Assembly (NCBI GenBank): GCA_016870995.1
Contig: VFZU01000018.1
Span: 1 to 64,000, forward strand
Length of the DNA stretch: 64,000 nt
Origin: Acidobacteriota bacterium
Lineage (GTDB): Bacteria > Acidobacteriota > Terriglobia > Bryobacterales > Bryobacteraceae
Reading direction: 5' to 3'
Below are positions 28,679 through 38,243 of this stretch, piece by piece. Position numbers and translations under genes: made by a program. The notes under the pieces were generated by a model. It ran no database searches and was not told the origin of the DNA. It was given only the letters and a program-made list of their open reading frames with translations. Position 1 is the first letter of the stretch; each line of letters opens with the position of its first letter.

Positions 28679-30159
28679 TAGCGACCCATCCAGTAAGGAA
28701 GCTGGAAGATGGTGCCATCGTTTTCGCTGCTACCGTCGCCGCCGCCATCGAGGATAAAGGGGTTGCTGTTCCACTTCATCATCGCGCGCTCGTCGGGTTG
28801 TAGAAAGACGGTGGTTTCTTTGCGGCCAAAGCGGTCTGGTTTGGCAGCGATGGGGAGTTCCTTGCGCCAGCTGTTTTCGACGCGCCAGTAGCGCAGATCG
28901 AGCGGGAGCCGCTGCAGCGTTTCAATGGAGGCTTTACGGAGTTCGGGGTTTGAGCCGCGGCCGATTTCGTAAATAGCGTTCCAGAGCGGATTGCGCTGGG
29001 GGCGCATGTTTTCAAACCAGTCGTCGAGAGCCTTGAGGATTCCGGCGCGGTAGTCGGGGTTCTTTTCATACACGAGAAGCGGGTAGAAGCTGAGCATGGC
29101 GAGTTCTTCGTCAGAATAGTTGAGCTCTTCGCGTTGCTCTTTGAGGCGGCCGGCGATCTTGAGATAGCCGAGTTCGTTGATGATTTTGGCCAGCTCTCGT
29201 TCGTATTTGGCGTCACCGGTGACGTGGGCAGTGGTCCTGAGGAAGCTGATCAATTCCAGGGCGTTGAGCGGGGCATCTTCTTTGCCCTCACCCTCAAAGT
29301 ATGCCGGGCTCCACTTGCCCCAGCGGGTTGGCTTGCCGGTCATGGGGTCGATCAGATAGTAGTTGTGCTTCAGGATGTAATCCATCTGACGGCGGCAGGT
29401 TTCGCGAACCTCGTCGCGGAGCTTGCCTTTGGGTAAGAGGTCCCAAGCCATTCCGAACAGCAGGAAGTGGCCAACGCTTTCGTCAGAGCTGGTGTCAGAT
29501 TTGAATTCGTACTTTTTATCAGCAGTCCAATACCAGAAGCCGTCCTTAGGCTTGATTTCTGTGGGGTCGATGTAGGATCGGGCAGGATAGCCGGGCTCGC
29601 CTGTGATTTGTTCGAGGAATAGAACCGCTTTCGTCGCGCGCTCGGCCCGTGCCAGGGCCTGCTTGTCGTTGGTGGACTTGTATTCAAACAGCTTGGCGAC
29701 CGCGTACATGGCTGTCCAGAGGCCGTCATTGTCGTTGGAGGCAGTGCGGCCATTGTCGCGAGTGTCAGCGACAAAACCGTGGCGATCGTGCTTGATGGCG
29801 ATGGTTTCGTAGCGTTTGGCTTTGTCCCGCAAGCGTATGGACTCGAACCGGAGCTCGCTATCGCCGCAGGTCGTGTGTACCCGGACTCTGCCTGGTTTGG
29901 GTTCGGTGAAGCCGAGTGCTGAATCGCAAGGAAGAAATCTTTTACTGTGAAACAATCTGCCGTCCCGAAACACTCCTCTGGTGGCGAGGGTCCATTGAGA
30001 ACCATCGGTGGCCTTGAGTTGCTTCGTCATAGATTGAGGCGGGGCAGACTGTGGGTACTGCTGGACTTGAACTTGAGGAAAATCGCCAATAGACAGTGTT
30101 TGGGCCGCTAACTGTACATTTAGGAATATAAAGATGAGCTTCAGCATCTTCCTAAACAT
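28654..30159 (-). CDS. Large secreted hypothetical protein, probable alpha/alpha-toroid
   Basis: About 501 residues from ATG 30159. MFRKMLKLIFIFLNVQLAAQ reads as a signal peptide, with GGA at about eight bases. An N-terminal beta region is followed by long helical repeats with aromatic and acidic positions (NDNDGLWTAMYAVAKLFEYK, ETCRRQMDYILKHNYYLIDP, LNALELISFLRTTAHVTG). This pattern resembles the six-hairpin toroids of glycoside hydrolases, lyases and sugar epimerases, but no catalytic motif can be assigned. An in-frame extension upstream to 30336 is unlikely coding, because it crosses the cyclase gene start on the other strand. Confidence 0.75.
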   Translation of the reverse strand: MFRKMLKLIFIFLNVQLAAQTLSIGDFPQVQVQQYPQSAPPQSMTKQLKATDGSQWTLATRGVFRDGRLFHSKRFLPCDSALGFTEPKPGRVRVHTTCGDSELRFESIRLRDKAKRYETIAIKHDRHGFVADTRDNGRTASNDNDGLWTAMYAVAKLFEYKSTNDKQALARAERATKAVLFLEQITGEPGYPARSYIDPTEIKPKDGFWYWTADKKYEFKSDTSSDESVGHFLLFGMAWDLLPKGKLRDEVRETCRRQMDYILKHNYYLIDPMTGKPTRWGKWSPAYFEGEGKEDAPLNALELISFLRTTAHVTGDAKYERELAKIINELGYLKIAGRLKEQREELNYSDEELAMLSFYPLLVYEKNPDYRAGILKALDDWFENMRPQRNPLWNAIYEIGRGSNPELRKASIETLQRLPLDLRYWRVENSWRKELPIAAKPDRFGRKETTVFLQPDERAMMKWNSNPFILDGGGDGSSENDGTIFQLPYWMGRYHKLWGER

Positions 30160-30292
30160 ACAGGAAATCCGCAAAGAATGCCGATAAGGGTTTAGAGGCG
30201 AACGGGTCCCCCTTGCATATGGGCTCGAGAAAGCAAACAATAGAGGTGTCTCAAGAGGTCCGTACTGGGCGTAACGGGAAGAAAGCAAAGGG

Positions 30293-31252
30293 ATGAAAGT
30301 TCTGATTGCCGATGACAGCATTGTCAGTCGGCACATGCTTGAAGCAACGGTGAAGAAATGGGGTTACGAGCCCGTTGTGGCTTGTGATGGCCAGGAAGCG
30401 TGGGACATTCTGCAAAAGGAGAGTGCGCCACAACTGGCGATTCTCGATTGGGTAATGCCTCAGTTGACCGGGCCCGAAGTGTGCCGTCTGACGCGACAGC
30501 AGCACAAGGACAAGTACACCTACATGCTTTTGCTGACCAGCAAGAATCAGCGCGAGGATTTGATTGAAGGCATGGATGCTGGGGCGGACGACTATGTGAC
30601 CAAGCCGTTCAATCATCATGAATTGCAGGTTCGGCTGCGCGCAGGGCGTCGAATTGTTGATCTGCAGTCAGAGTTGTTGGTAACGCAGTCCGCCTTGCGG
30701 CAGCAGGCGACACACGATGCGCTCACCAAGGTTTACAATCGCCATTCGATTTTTGAAGTATTGGACCGGGAGATTGGACGGGCGGAGCGGGAAAATCTGC
30801 CGGTTGGAGTTGCGCTTCTTGACATCGACTTCTTCAAGTCTGTCAACGACACCCATGGACACATCGCTGGAGACGCCGTGCTTTGCGAGGCTGCCCGTAG
30901 AATCAAAGCTTCCATTCGGTCTTACGATTCCCTGGGTCGCTACGGGGGCGAAGAATTCCTGATCATCCTTCCGGGTTGCGACGAGGCGTGCACGAAGAGC
31001 CAATCGGAGCGAATCCGACGAAACCTGGCAAGCGAGCCGATGCCAATCCACGAAGACGCTCATTCCGATATCTCGCTGGCATTGACCGCAAGCTTTGGAA
31101 GCACGACGGCATTACCTGGGCACCCTGTTTCCGCCGAGACCTTGTTGCGGATTGCAGACGAATCCTTGTATGAGGCGAAACGCGCAGGGCGCAACCGCGT
31201 GGTGTTCCGGTCCATTCTTGGGGAAGACCGGTCGTTGTCAGCTGCGGTTTAG
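30293..31252 (+). CDS. Response regulator diguanylate cyclase (REC-GGDEF)
   Basis: A 319-residue cytoplasmic signalling protein. The receiver domain has DD at residues 7-8, phospho-acceptor D52 (LDWVMP) and K104 (TKPF). A short helix links to the GGDEF domain, whose active site is GGEEF near residue 217. RSYD five residues before it matches the RxxD inhibitory site. It should make cyclic di-GMP from two GTP when phosphorylated, with product feedback. No partner kinase is adjacent. Confidence 0.96.
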   Translation: MKVLIADDSIVSRHMLEATVKKWGYEPVVACDGQEAWDILQKESAPQLAILDWVMPQLTGPEVCRLTRQQHKDKYTYMLLLTSKNQREDLIEGMDAGADDYVTKPFNHHELQVRLRAGRRIVDLQSELLVTQSALRQQATHDALTKVYNRHSIFEVLDREIGRAERENLPVGVALLDIDFFKSVNDTHGHIAGDAVLCEAARRIKASIRSYDSLGRYGGEEFLIILPGCDEACTKSQSERIRRNLASEPMPIHEDAHSDISLALTASFGSTTALPGHPVSAETLLRIADESLYEAKRAGRNRVVFRSILGEDRSLSAAV

Positions 31253-31264
31253 ACCAGCTGCTGG

Positions 31265-32755
31265 TTAGTTTTGGCCAGACGCCCCGGTTTGGGCCAGATT
31301 GAAGTGACTGAGGGTGCCAGCATACTGCGAGATACCGCGATAGAGAGCCTCAGCAATCTTTTGACGGTACTCGGGTTTCCTCAAAAGAGCTTCTTCCCGC
31401 GGGTTGCTGAGAAAGCCAATTTCGGTGAGTACGCTTGGCATTTCGGCTCCGATCAAGACAATAAAGGGAGCTTTGCGGACTCCGCGATCCTTGGTGCGAT
31501 TTCCGGCTTTGGCGCTGCCTGAGAAGAGAGATTGCTGAACACGGCTGGCAAATTCGCGGGACTCATCGATCTTGTCCTTAAGCGCGATCTTCTTGATCAG
31601 GTCTCCCAGGTCCCCGACACCTTTTTGGCTGGAGGCGTTTTCACGAGCGGCAACTTCAAGAGCTTCCGGTGAGGAAGTGAAATTGAGATAGTAGGTTTCG
31701 ACTCCAGTCGCCGACTTGAGTGTGGAAGAATTCGCATGGATCGATATGAAGAGATCTGCGTGCTGCTGATTGGCGATGACGGTGCGTTGCTCAGGGGAAA
31801 TATATGCGTCGTCCTTGCGCGTCAGGACGACCTCGCTGCTGAGCTCGGCTTCAAGCAGGCTGGCCAGGCGCCTTGAGATGTCGAGGGTGACATCCTTTTC
31901 CATCAGGCCAGTGGGCCCGATGGATCCTGCATCGTGTCCGCCGTGGCCGGGATCGATCACGACGCGTCCGATTTTGAGACCGAGCACGCGCGTGAGCGAT
32001 TGCTTGCCGGCGCTAAGCCTGGTGGCTGCAACGCCGGCAGCTTGAGATCTTTCGGCCTGGCGTCCCACAGAGTTTAATGGAAGCTTGGCCTGAAAATCGC
32101 GCAGAACGAAGCCGCTGACGCGATAGGGCATCTGAGAAGGTTCAGCCTTGGGCAGCTTGAAGGTGGAGGCGGCTAGAATTGGCGGCTCCGCCATGCGGAA
32201 GATAGACTTGCCGGCATTCGGTGGATTGGTTGGCAAAGGGCGGAAAATCCGCGGTTCCGCACGGCTAACAGTCGGGGGCGCGGTGGCCAGTGGGTTTTTC
32301 ATGCCACTGGGGGCAGATTTGCGGCGCAGTTCAACCACAAGGCGATTGGGGTCCTTCAGGACGATCGTGCGAAAGTCGACTTCGGCCGTTTCGAGATCGA
32401 AGACAAGCCGCGTGACACCCTTTTGATTCTCGGCAACGCGGACCTGCTTCAGGATCGGCCCAGCCCCAGCGATTGCCTGCATTACACCGCGAGGCCCTTT
32501 ACCGCCAAGCGCTGGAATTGTAGCGGCGAAGTCGACAAAGTAACGAGGAGGGTTTTCCAACTGGTCGTGCTGGATGTCGATCAGGCCATTCACCGAAACG
32601 ATGACTTTGGTGACAGAATTCTGCACCGCGACCTGAATCTGTCCGATCGAACTCAGCTTGGGCTTATCCTGCCCGGCAAGTGCTCCGCACAGCAACAGCG
32701 ACAGGCCGATAAGCAATCCGCCTCTGGTGCAATCGTGCTGAGCGCAGTACTTCAT
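31265..32755 (-). CDS. N-acetylmuramoyl-L-alanine amidase with AMIN domain (AmiC-like)
   Basis: Periplasmic cell-wall amidase, 496 residues. A signal peptide (GLLIGLSLLLCGALAG) is followed by an AMIN domain (residues ~40-145: VTKVIVSVNGLIDI ... PNRLVVELRR). A ~100-residue low-complexity linker leads to the Amidase_3 catalytic domain. Its zinc ligands are in VVIDPGHGGHDAGS (near 268) and ISIHANSS, with the catalytic glutamate in LTEIGFLSNP. It lies seven bases after the lytic transglycosylase gene, forming a cell-wall hydrolase pair. Confidence 0.95.
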   Translation of the reverse strand: MKYCAQHDCTRGGLLIGLSLLLCGALAGQDKPKLSSIGQIQVAVQNSVTKVIVSVNGLIDIQHDQLENPPRYFVDFAATIPALGGKGPRGVMQAIAGAGPILKQVRVAENQKGVTRLVFDLETAEVDFRTIVLKDPNRLVVELRRKSAPSGMKNPLATAPPTVSRAEPRIFRPLPTNPPNAGKSIFRMAEPPILAASTFKLPKAEPSQMPYRVSGFVLRDFQAKLPLNSVGRQAERSQAAGVAATRLSAGKQSLTRVLGLKIGRVVIDPGHGGHDAGSIGPTGLMEKDVTLDISRRLASLLEAELSSEVVLTRKDDAYISPEQRTVIANQQHADLFISIHANSSTLKSATGVETYYLNFTSSPEALEVAARENASSQKGVGDLGDLIKKIALKDKIDESREFASRVQQSLFSGSAKAGNRTKDRGVRKAPFIVLIGAEMPSVLTEIGFLSNPREEALLRKPEYRQKIAEALYRGISQYAGTLSHFNLAQTGASGQN

Positions 32756-32761
32756 GAACTC

Positions 32762-33466
32762 CTATGGCATTCCGATATGGATTCTTCCCTCGGCATCCAC
32801 GAACTGCTGGATCTTCTGTTGAATCGGCTCGGCAGGCGCGGCAGCCACGACGGGCTGCTGCATGCGCTTGCTCTCCCCATATTTGCGCCCCACTTTATAG
32901 ACATACTCAACGGTCTCTGGGTAGGGCGGGATCCAGCCATGCTTTTTGACGGCACCTTCGCCAGCGTTGTAAGCGGCAAGGACCAGGCGATCATCCTGGA
33001 ATTTGGTTTTGAGATAACGAAGAAAGCGGACACCACCTTCGATGTTCTGGCGAACGTCGAAAGCATTGGTCACGCCCATCTGGCGGGCCGTAGAGGGCAT
33101 CAACTGCATCAGCCCCATGGCACCTTTGGGAGAAACCGCGTTTGGATTGAAGTTGCTCTCCACCTGCATCACACTGCGAACCAGCAGCGGATCCACTCCA
33201 TGTTCGGCCGAAGCCTTTTCGACGATCTCGTCCACTTCGGTGCGCGATGCAACGACCGGCTTTGCGATGGCCTCGCGGGCAATCACTTCGACAGGAGGAA
33301 CTTCGCGGGGCAGCAGGACCTGAGTGCGGATCAAGCGGCCACTGCCGCGATCCACCCGTACTGTAGTACGAACAACACTCGCATCGGCGCACCATGAGGT
33401 TGCACCGGCGAGAAAAAAGCACGCTAGGCTAAAACAGAAGCGGCCCATGATGTTCCATTTCATCAT
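32762..33466 (-). CDS. Lytic transglycosylase (SLT domain)
   Basis: Periplasmic muramidase-like enzyme of about 234 residues. Two ATGs stand side by side at 33466 and 33463, and MGRFCFSL (33448) is another possible start with GGA nearby. A longer GTG start at 33505 would overlap mobA. The signal peptide runs to about SWCADA. The SLT core shows QVESNFNPNAVSPKGAMG with the catalytic glutamate, GLMQLMPSTARQMG, and LAAYNAGEGAVKK. It is divergent from mobA, with the starts close together. Confidence 0.93.
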   Translation of the reverse strand: MMKWNIMGRFCFSLACFFLAGATSWCADASVVRTTVRVDRGSGRLIRTQVLLPREVPPVEVIAREAIAKPVVASRTEVDEIVEKASAEHGVDPLLVRSVMQVESNFNPNAVSPKGAMGLMQLMPSTARQMGVTNAFDVRQNIEGGVRFLRYLKTKFQDDRLVLAAYNAGEGAVKKHGWIPPYPETVEYVYKVGRKYGESKRMQQPVVAAAPAEPIQQKIQQFVDAEGRIHIGMP

Positions 33467-33489
33467 AATCGAAAACCCTTTTTGAATCA

Positions 33490-34065
33490 ATGAATTATGC
33501 TCCACGGTTTCGCTCCGTTGCCACTTTTCTACTCGCGGGTGGAAGCAGTTCCCGCATGGGTAGGGATAAAGCCCTCTTGCCTATTGGGGATAAAGCCTTA
33601 CTAGTACACCTGGCTGAGATGCTTCGGTCGATTGGCGAAGCGTTCCATGTTGTGGCCCCGGAGGGCCGATACGAAAGTTTTGGGTACCCGATCTTGCCGG
33701 ACTTGCGACCGGGTTGCGGCCCGCTCGCCGGCATCGAAACCGCCCTGGCGAACTCCAGCAAGGATTGGAATCTCATCCTGGCCTGCGACCTGGCGCTGAT
33801 GGAGCCCGATTGGCTCAATAAGCTGACGGAAGCAACTGAGCTACCAAACGGTTTGCTGTGTATCGCCAGCGGAATCAACAAAAATTCGCCCAATCCGCTT
33901 TGCGCGGTGTGGCATAAGGACGCACTGCCACAGGTCCGTTCCGCCCTCGATCGGGGCCAACTCCGCGTGCGAAGTGTGCTCGAAGAGATCCCAACCGAAA
34001 TTCTCATCCCACCAGACCCCGGAATCTTGGCAAACTGGAATCGTCCCGAAGATGTGCTGAAATAG
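33490..34065 (+). CDS. mobA: Molybdenum cofactor guanylyltransferase
   Basis: Transfers GMP to molybdopterin to make the MGD cofactor. The protein has 191 residues, normal for MobA. The nucleotide-binding start FLLAGGSSSRMGRDKALLPI is diagnostic, followed by PDLRPGCGPLAGIETAL and the LACDLALMEP metal/substrate loop. The ATG has no strong ribosome site. The ABC ATPase gene follows after 22 bases. Confidence 0.93.
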   Translation: MNYAPRFRSVATFLLAGGSSSRMGRDKALLPIGDKALLVHLAEMLRSIGEAFHVVAPEGRYESFGYPILPDLRPGCGPLAGIETALANSSKDWNLILACDLALMEPDWLNKLTEATELPNGLLCIASGINKNSPNPLCAVWHKDALPQVRSALDRGQLRVRSVLEEIPTEILIPPDPGILANWNRPEDVLK

Positions 34066-34087
34066 CCGGGAGAAGGAAAGGTAAATC

Positions 34088-34840
34088 GTGGCGGTTGAAG
34101 GATTTCCCTATTACATCGAGTTCCGGCACGTTTATAAGACGTTCGACCGGCCCATTTTAGTCGACTCGAATTTTTATGTTCCTGCAGGCGAGACGGTGGC
34201 GGTGATCGGTCGGAGCGGTGTGGGCAAATCGGTGTCGCTGGCGCACATCATGGGTTTTCTAAAACCGGACGAAGGGCGCGTGATTGTCGGCAACCGGGAC
34301 ATTACGTTTTACGACGAGGCGGAACTGAGGAAGATCCGCAAGAAAGTCACGATGGTGTTTCAGTCTGGAGCGTTGTTCGATTCGCTCACGGTGGGCGAAA
34401 ATATCCTGTTCTCCCTCGAATTGAGAGATGACTACGACTCGCAAAACAAGGAAGACGTGGTGGATGGATTGCTGGACCTGGTGGACTTGCTGCCTTATCG
34501 CGACGAATACCCGGCCGATTTATCGACGGGACACCGCCGTGCCGTGGCAATCGCCAGGGCGCTTGCAGCGCAGCCCGAGTGTGTTCTTTACGACGAACCC
34601 ACCACCATGGTGGATCCGATTATGGCAAACCACCTGGGGAACCTGATGCTGAGGCTGAAAATGCAACTGCATCTGACCAGTGTTGTGGTGACTCACGATC
34701 TCGAACTGATGCGAAAAGTGGCGGACCGTGTCGTATTTTTGAGCGAAGGAAAAGTCGCATACTTCGGCCCCGTAGAGGGACTCGAAGAATGCGACCATGA
34801 ACAACTTCAGGAATTTTTGAGGCTGGACCGAATCTCTTAA
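34088..34840 (+). CDS. ABC transporter ATPase, MlaF/Mkl-like, with unusual signature motif
   Basis: A 250-residue cytoplasmic ATPase resembling MlaF, which drives phospholipid trafficking with MlaE/MlaD. Walker A is GRSGVGKS (residues ~40-47), Walker B is CVLYDEPT, and the H-loop is VVTHDL. The ABC signature, normally LSGGM, reads LSTGHRRAVAIARAL: the second glycine is kept but the first is threonine. The GTG start is preceded by AGGAAAGG. No MlaE-like permease or MCE protein is adjacent, so its partners must be elsewhere. Its stop abuts the convergent foldase gene with no gap. Confidence 0.9.
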   Translation: MAVEGFPYYIEFRHVYKTFDRPILVDSNFYVPAGETVAVIGRSGVGKSVSLAHIMGFLKPDEGRVIVGNRDITFYDEAELRKIRKKVTMVFQSGALFDSLTVGENILFSLELRDDYDSQNKEDVVDGLLDLVDLLPYRDEYPADLSTGHRRAVAIARALAAQPECVLYDEPTTMVDPIMANHLGNLMLRLKMQLHLTSVVVTHDLELMRKVADRVVFLSEGKVAYFGPVEGLEECDHEQLQEFLRLDRIS

Positions 34841-36778
34841 CTAGCCGCCGTAGCCGCTAGCAACGCGCTTCTTAGCGTCTTCGATGATCGCGATCTTGCC
34901 GTCCTTGATCATGCGCTTGACGAGAGTTTCTTCGAAGATGTCGGCGCGTTCGCTGGCCTTGCGGTTTTTCACAAGGTTCACGATTTCCGAACGACGTGCT
35001 GGCAACTGGCTCAAGTCAGCATCCTTTTTGGAGACCACTCGAACGAAGAACCACTTGTTGTCTACTGTCAGAGGCCCCACCAGGTCGCCCGGCTTCTTGC
35101 CAAAAGCGCTGGTTACGGCAGAGGCAGGCCCGAGGCCGTCGGCAAATCCCTGGCGATTGAACTCCTGGGTTTCTTTCACGCTCGTGCCGAGTTCCTTGGC
35201 AATTCGAGAGAGGTCTGCGCCAGGGGCGTTCATAATGGCGGCGCCCTTCTGCTTCAAGTCTTCAACAAGCTTTAACGACGCGGTAACAACCTTGGTGCCG
35301 CGAATGCTTTCTTTCACCTGTTCGAACGTGGCGGGGCGGGAAGCGACAATCTGATTGACGACCAAAACTGCCATGCTGCCTTCACCAACGGTGATCGGAT
35401 CGCTCGCTTCGTTCAGCTTCAGCTTGCGAACCTCAGCAAAAAGCTCGGGCTTGGGGCCGAGGCCGGGAATGCTGGTCTGTTCTGCACCATACTCGAACTT
35501 AACCGCTTCCACACCAAGCTTTTGCGCGGTGGCAGAAGTTTGCCCATTGCTCTTAGCCAATTCAGACTTGATCTGGTCGGCTGTTCTGCCGAGCAGATCG
35601 GTGTTCTTGCTTTGGCGCAGGTCCGCTTCGAGGGCCGGGCGGACTTCTTCAAACGACCGCATGCCGGCTGGCAACTTCTCTTGAACTTCGATCAAGTGGT
35701 AGCCAAATTCAGTCTTGATGGGTGAGCTGAGCACATTTGGCTGAGCCGAGAAAATGTATTCGTCGTAGTTCTTGGTAGCCTGGCCTCTGGTTACAAAGCC
35801 GATGCTGCCACCGTTGGCCTTCGAGCCAGGATCTTCAGAATACTTGGCAGCCAGCTCTTCGAACTTGGCACCGCTCTTCAATTGCTTGTAGACAGTGTCA
35901 GCCAAAGCGCGGATTTTTTTTTCTTCTGCTTCGTTCTTGTCTTGGGTCTTGAAGAGAATGTGGCGCGAGCGAACCCGTTCCGGTGAGCGGAAGTTTTCGA
36001 TGTTCTCGTTGTAGAGCTGCTTCAGTTCGGCTTCGCTGATCACCAAATTCGACTGGGCCTTGCTGGCGTCGAGCTTGTACATGGAGACATTGCGCGTCTC
36101 AGGCAGTGTGAAAGAGGACTTGTTCTTTTCGAACTCTGCTTTCAATTCTTCTTCAGGGATCTTGACTCCCTTGCCAACTTCAAGCGGATCGATGACGGTG
36201 TATTCCAGCTTGATCTTCTCTTCAGATTCTTTAAAGAAATCTTCGACTTCCTTCGGTGTAGCAACCGCGCTCATCAGCACGAGGGTGCGGAGGCGCTGGG
36301 TCTCGATGTCCTTCTTGATGCTGTCTTCGAACTGGGCAACGGTCAGGCCGGCTTGCTTCAGCATTTGAGCGTACATCTGGCCACCGACGAACTTGCCATC
36401 CTGCCAGAGGGCGGGGACATCCTTCTGGATCTTGAGAGCAATTTCTTTTTCCGAAGCGGTCAGGCCGGTTTCGCCGGCGTAGCAGGCAACGCCTTTGACA
36501 GCGACGTATTGGTCAACAAACTGAGGAATGAAGATTGCGGCGCTTTCCGGGGGCAGTTGCTGCTTATTGAGCATTTGCTGCACTTTGAGCCGGACTTCGC
36601 GAGCGGTGACGGGATCACCGCAAACCTTGGCCACCGTTTCCTCGCCAGCACCCATATTGATCCCGCTTGAGCCGAATCCAGGAATCAGCGTTACAACCAT
36701 CGAAAGGGCAACCAGGCCCAGCAATACTCCAAGCAAAATGCGCAAGTTGGTATCCTTGCGCCGGAACAGATCAAACAT
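34841..36778 (-). CDS. Periplasmic peptidyl-prolyl isomerase/foldase (PpiD/SurA-like)
   Basis: About 645 residues from ATG 36778, which has AGGAG five bases upstream. MFDLFRRKDTNLRILLGVLLG gives one N-terminal membrane anchor, as in PpiD. SurA_N-like helical regions flank a rotamase domain (RVRSRHILFKTQ ... NGGSIGFVTRGQ ... TEFGYHLIEVQEK, roughly residues 270-380). A second, degenerate PPIase-like region lies near the C-terminus (DLVGPLTVDNKWFFVRVV). It should help fold outer-membrane proteins, which fits the many barrels encoded nearby. Confidence 0.92.
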   Translation of the reverse strand: MFDLFRRKDTNLRILLGVLLGLVALSMVVTLIPGFGSSGINMGAGEETVAKVCGDPVTAREVRLKVQQMLNKQQLPPESAAIFIPQFVDQYVAVKGVACYAGETGLTASEKEIALKIQKDVPALWQDGKFVGGQMYAQMLKQAGLTVAQFEDSIKKDIETQRLRTLVLMSAVATPKEVEDFFKESEEKIKLEYTVIDPLEVGKGVKIPEEELKAEFEKNKSSFTLPETRNVSMYKLDASKAQSNLVISEAELKQLYNENIENFRSPERVRSRHILFKTQDKNEAEEKKIRALADTVYKQLKSGAKFEELAAKYSEDPGSKANGGSIGFVTRGQATKNYDEYIFSAQPNVLSSPIKTEFGYHLIEVQEKLPAGMRSFEEVRPALEADLRQSKNTDLLGRTADQIKSELAKSNGQTSATAQKLGVEAVKFEYGAEQTSIPGLGPKPELFAEVRKLKLNEASDPITVGEGSMAVLVVNQIVASRPATFEQVKESIRGTKVVTASLKLVEDLKQKGAAIMNAPGADLSRIAKELGTSVKETQEFNRQGFADGLGPASAVTSAFGKKPGDLVGPLTVDNKWFFVRVVSKKDADLSQLPARRSEIVNLVKNRKASERADIFEETLVKRMIKDGKIAIIEDAKKRVASGYGG

Positions 36779-36885
36779 TGAAACTCCTGAACAAATGTCG
36801 TTTTGGCGGGGGGTGCCGCTGTTAGCCTCTTTGGGCAAACACTCCTAAATTATAGCGAATTGCGATAGCGGGCATCTAACAGACA

Positions 36886-37590
36886 GTGACCTTCTACGGC
36901 ATCGATCTGGGATGGATGGGAAAACCGAGCGGTTTGGCGCGCCTTGAGTGGGACGGAAAGCGTCTCAATCTAAGCAGTTTGCATCGGCTGGCTACCCATG
37001 CAGCGGTGTTGGAAGCCGTGCCGTCGGACGAACCAGCCTGGATCGGGCTCGACGCACCAGTGTTGATCCGAAACGCTTCGGGAACTCGCCAGGCAGACCG
37101 TGATGCGCACCGCCTTTTCTCAAAACAGCGTGCTGGTTGTTACCCCGTTCATCTTGGGTTGCCCTTTGCCCCAGGAGTTCTCGAATTGGTTTCGAGCATA
37201 CGAGAACGCGGATACTCAACCGAACTGCCGGCCTCATTCCAATCTGTGAGCAAACACCTGTTTGAGGTCTATCCAAATGCCGCAAGCCTGAGGCTGTTCG
37301 ATCTGCCGCAGATCTTGTCTTATAAGAAGGGACCTGTTGCTTCCCGTAAGATTGCCCTCGAGCGGTTCCGAGAATTGCTGGCGGCGAGCCTCAAAAAACG
37401 TCGCCCCGCTTTTAGCAGTTCGACGCTGCCCTTCTGCGGCGAGACGATAGCGCAACTTAAAGCATGCGAGGATCAACTCGACGCCGTGCTTTGCGCCTAC
37501 ATCGCGGCCCATTTCTGGTACTGGGGCTTGAGTCGGAACAACATTCTCGGCCATCCCCCGGATGGTTTTATCGTGAACCCGAGTTTTTAG
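36886..37590 (+). CDS. DUF429 family protein (predicted RNase-H-like fold)
   Basis: A 234-residue protein beginning VTFYGIDLGW, with GIDLGW as the first strand of an RNase-H/actin-like fold. WIGLDAPVLIRN, the RQADRDAHRLFSKQRAGCYPVH segment, and FEVYPNAASLRLF match DUF429. CEDQLDAVLCAYIA near the end supplies the last conserved acidic residue. It is thought to be a nuclease-like family without a known role. The start is GTG at 36886. pdxH starts two bases after its stop. Confidence 0.85.
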   Translation: MTFYGIDLGWMGKPSGLARLEWDGKRLNLSSLHRLATHAAVLEAVPSDEPAWIGLDAPVLIRNASGTRQADRDAHRLFSKQRAGCYPVHLGLPFAPGVLELVSSIRERGYSTELPASFQSVSKHLFEVYPNAASLRLFDLPQILSYKKGPVASRKIALERFRELLAASLKKRRPAFSSSTLPFCGETIAQLKACEDQLDAVLCAYIAAHFWYWGLSRNNILGHPPDGFIVNPSF

Positions 37591-37592
37591 TT

Positions 37593-38243
37593 ATGCCTAA
37601 TGACAACCGTTACGCGGAACTCCGCGAAAACTATCAGATGAGCGGGTTGCTTGAAGCAGATGCGCTTGATGATCCCTTTGAGCAATTTCACCGCTGGTTC
37701 GATGACGTCCTCGCTGCCGGGATTGTTGAAGGAAATGCGATGAGTCTGGCGACGGTATCGGCGACCGGTGAGCCCGATGTGCGCATCGTGCTTTTAAAGG
37801 CACTCGACCAGCGAGGTTTTTCGTTCTTCACAAACTACGAGAGCCGAAAGGGGAAACACCTGGCGGCGAATGCGACTGCTGCGATCTGCTTCCATTGGAA
37901 GGAACTGGAGCGGCAGGTGCGTGCCACAGGGACGGTAGAAAAGGTCTCCCGGGAAGAGAGCGAGATCTATTTCAACCAGCGTCCACGGATTTCGCAAATC
38001 GGAGCGTGGGCGAGTGCTCAATCCTCGGTGATTGAAGGCCGTGAAACCCTAGAGTCAGCGCGTCGTCTACATGAACAGAGGTTTGATGGCCAGTCGGTGC
38101 CGATGCCAGAATTCTGGGGCGGTTATCTGCTGAGGCCAAAAGAAATCGAGTTCTGGCAAGGCAGGCCCGGTCGGCTTCACGACCGCTTGCACTATCATCG
38201 TCAAAGCGACAATACATGGCGCATTTCACGCTTATCCCCCTAA
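37593..38243 (+). CDS. pdxH: Pyridoxamine 5'-phosphate oxidase
   Basis: FMN enzyme that oxidises pyridoxine/pyridoxamine phosphate to pyridoxal 5'-phosphate. From ATG 37593 it has 216 residues, the normal length. MSLATVSATGEPDVRIVLLK, FFTNYESRKGKHLAAN and ICFHWKELERQVRATGTVEKVS form the FMN-binding split barrel. RPRISQIGAWASAQSSVI and the closing WQGRPGRLHDRLHY...WRISRLSP are diagnostic. The frame is open upstream but overlaps DUF429. Its end overlaps lolA by 28 bases. Confidence 0.96.
   Translation: MPNDNRYAELRENYQMSGLLEADALDDPFEQFHRWFDDVLAAGIVEGNAMSLATVSATGEPDVRIVLLKALDQRGFSFFTNYESRKGKHLAANATAAICFHWKELERQVRATGTVEKVSREESEIYFNQRPRISQIGAWASAQSSVIEGRETLESARRLHEQRFDGQSVPMPEFWGGYLLRPKEIEFWQGRPGRLHDRLHYHRQSDNTWRISRLSP

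Noticed and set aside
37464-37592. Longer N-terminus for pdxH
   Set aside because: The extra codons lie inside the DUF429 gene in another frame; ATG 37593 gives the normal PdxH length.
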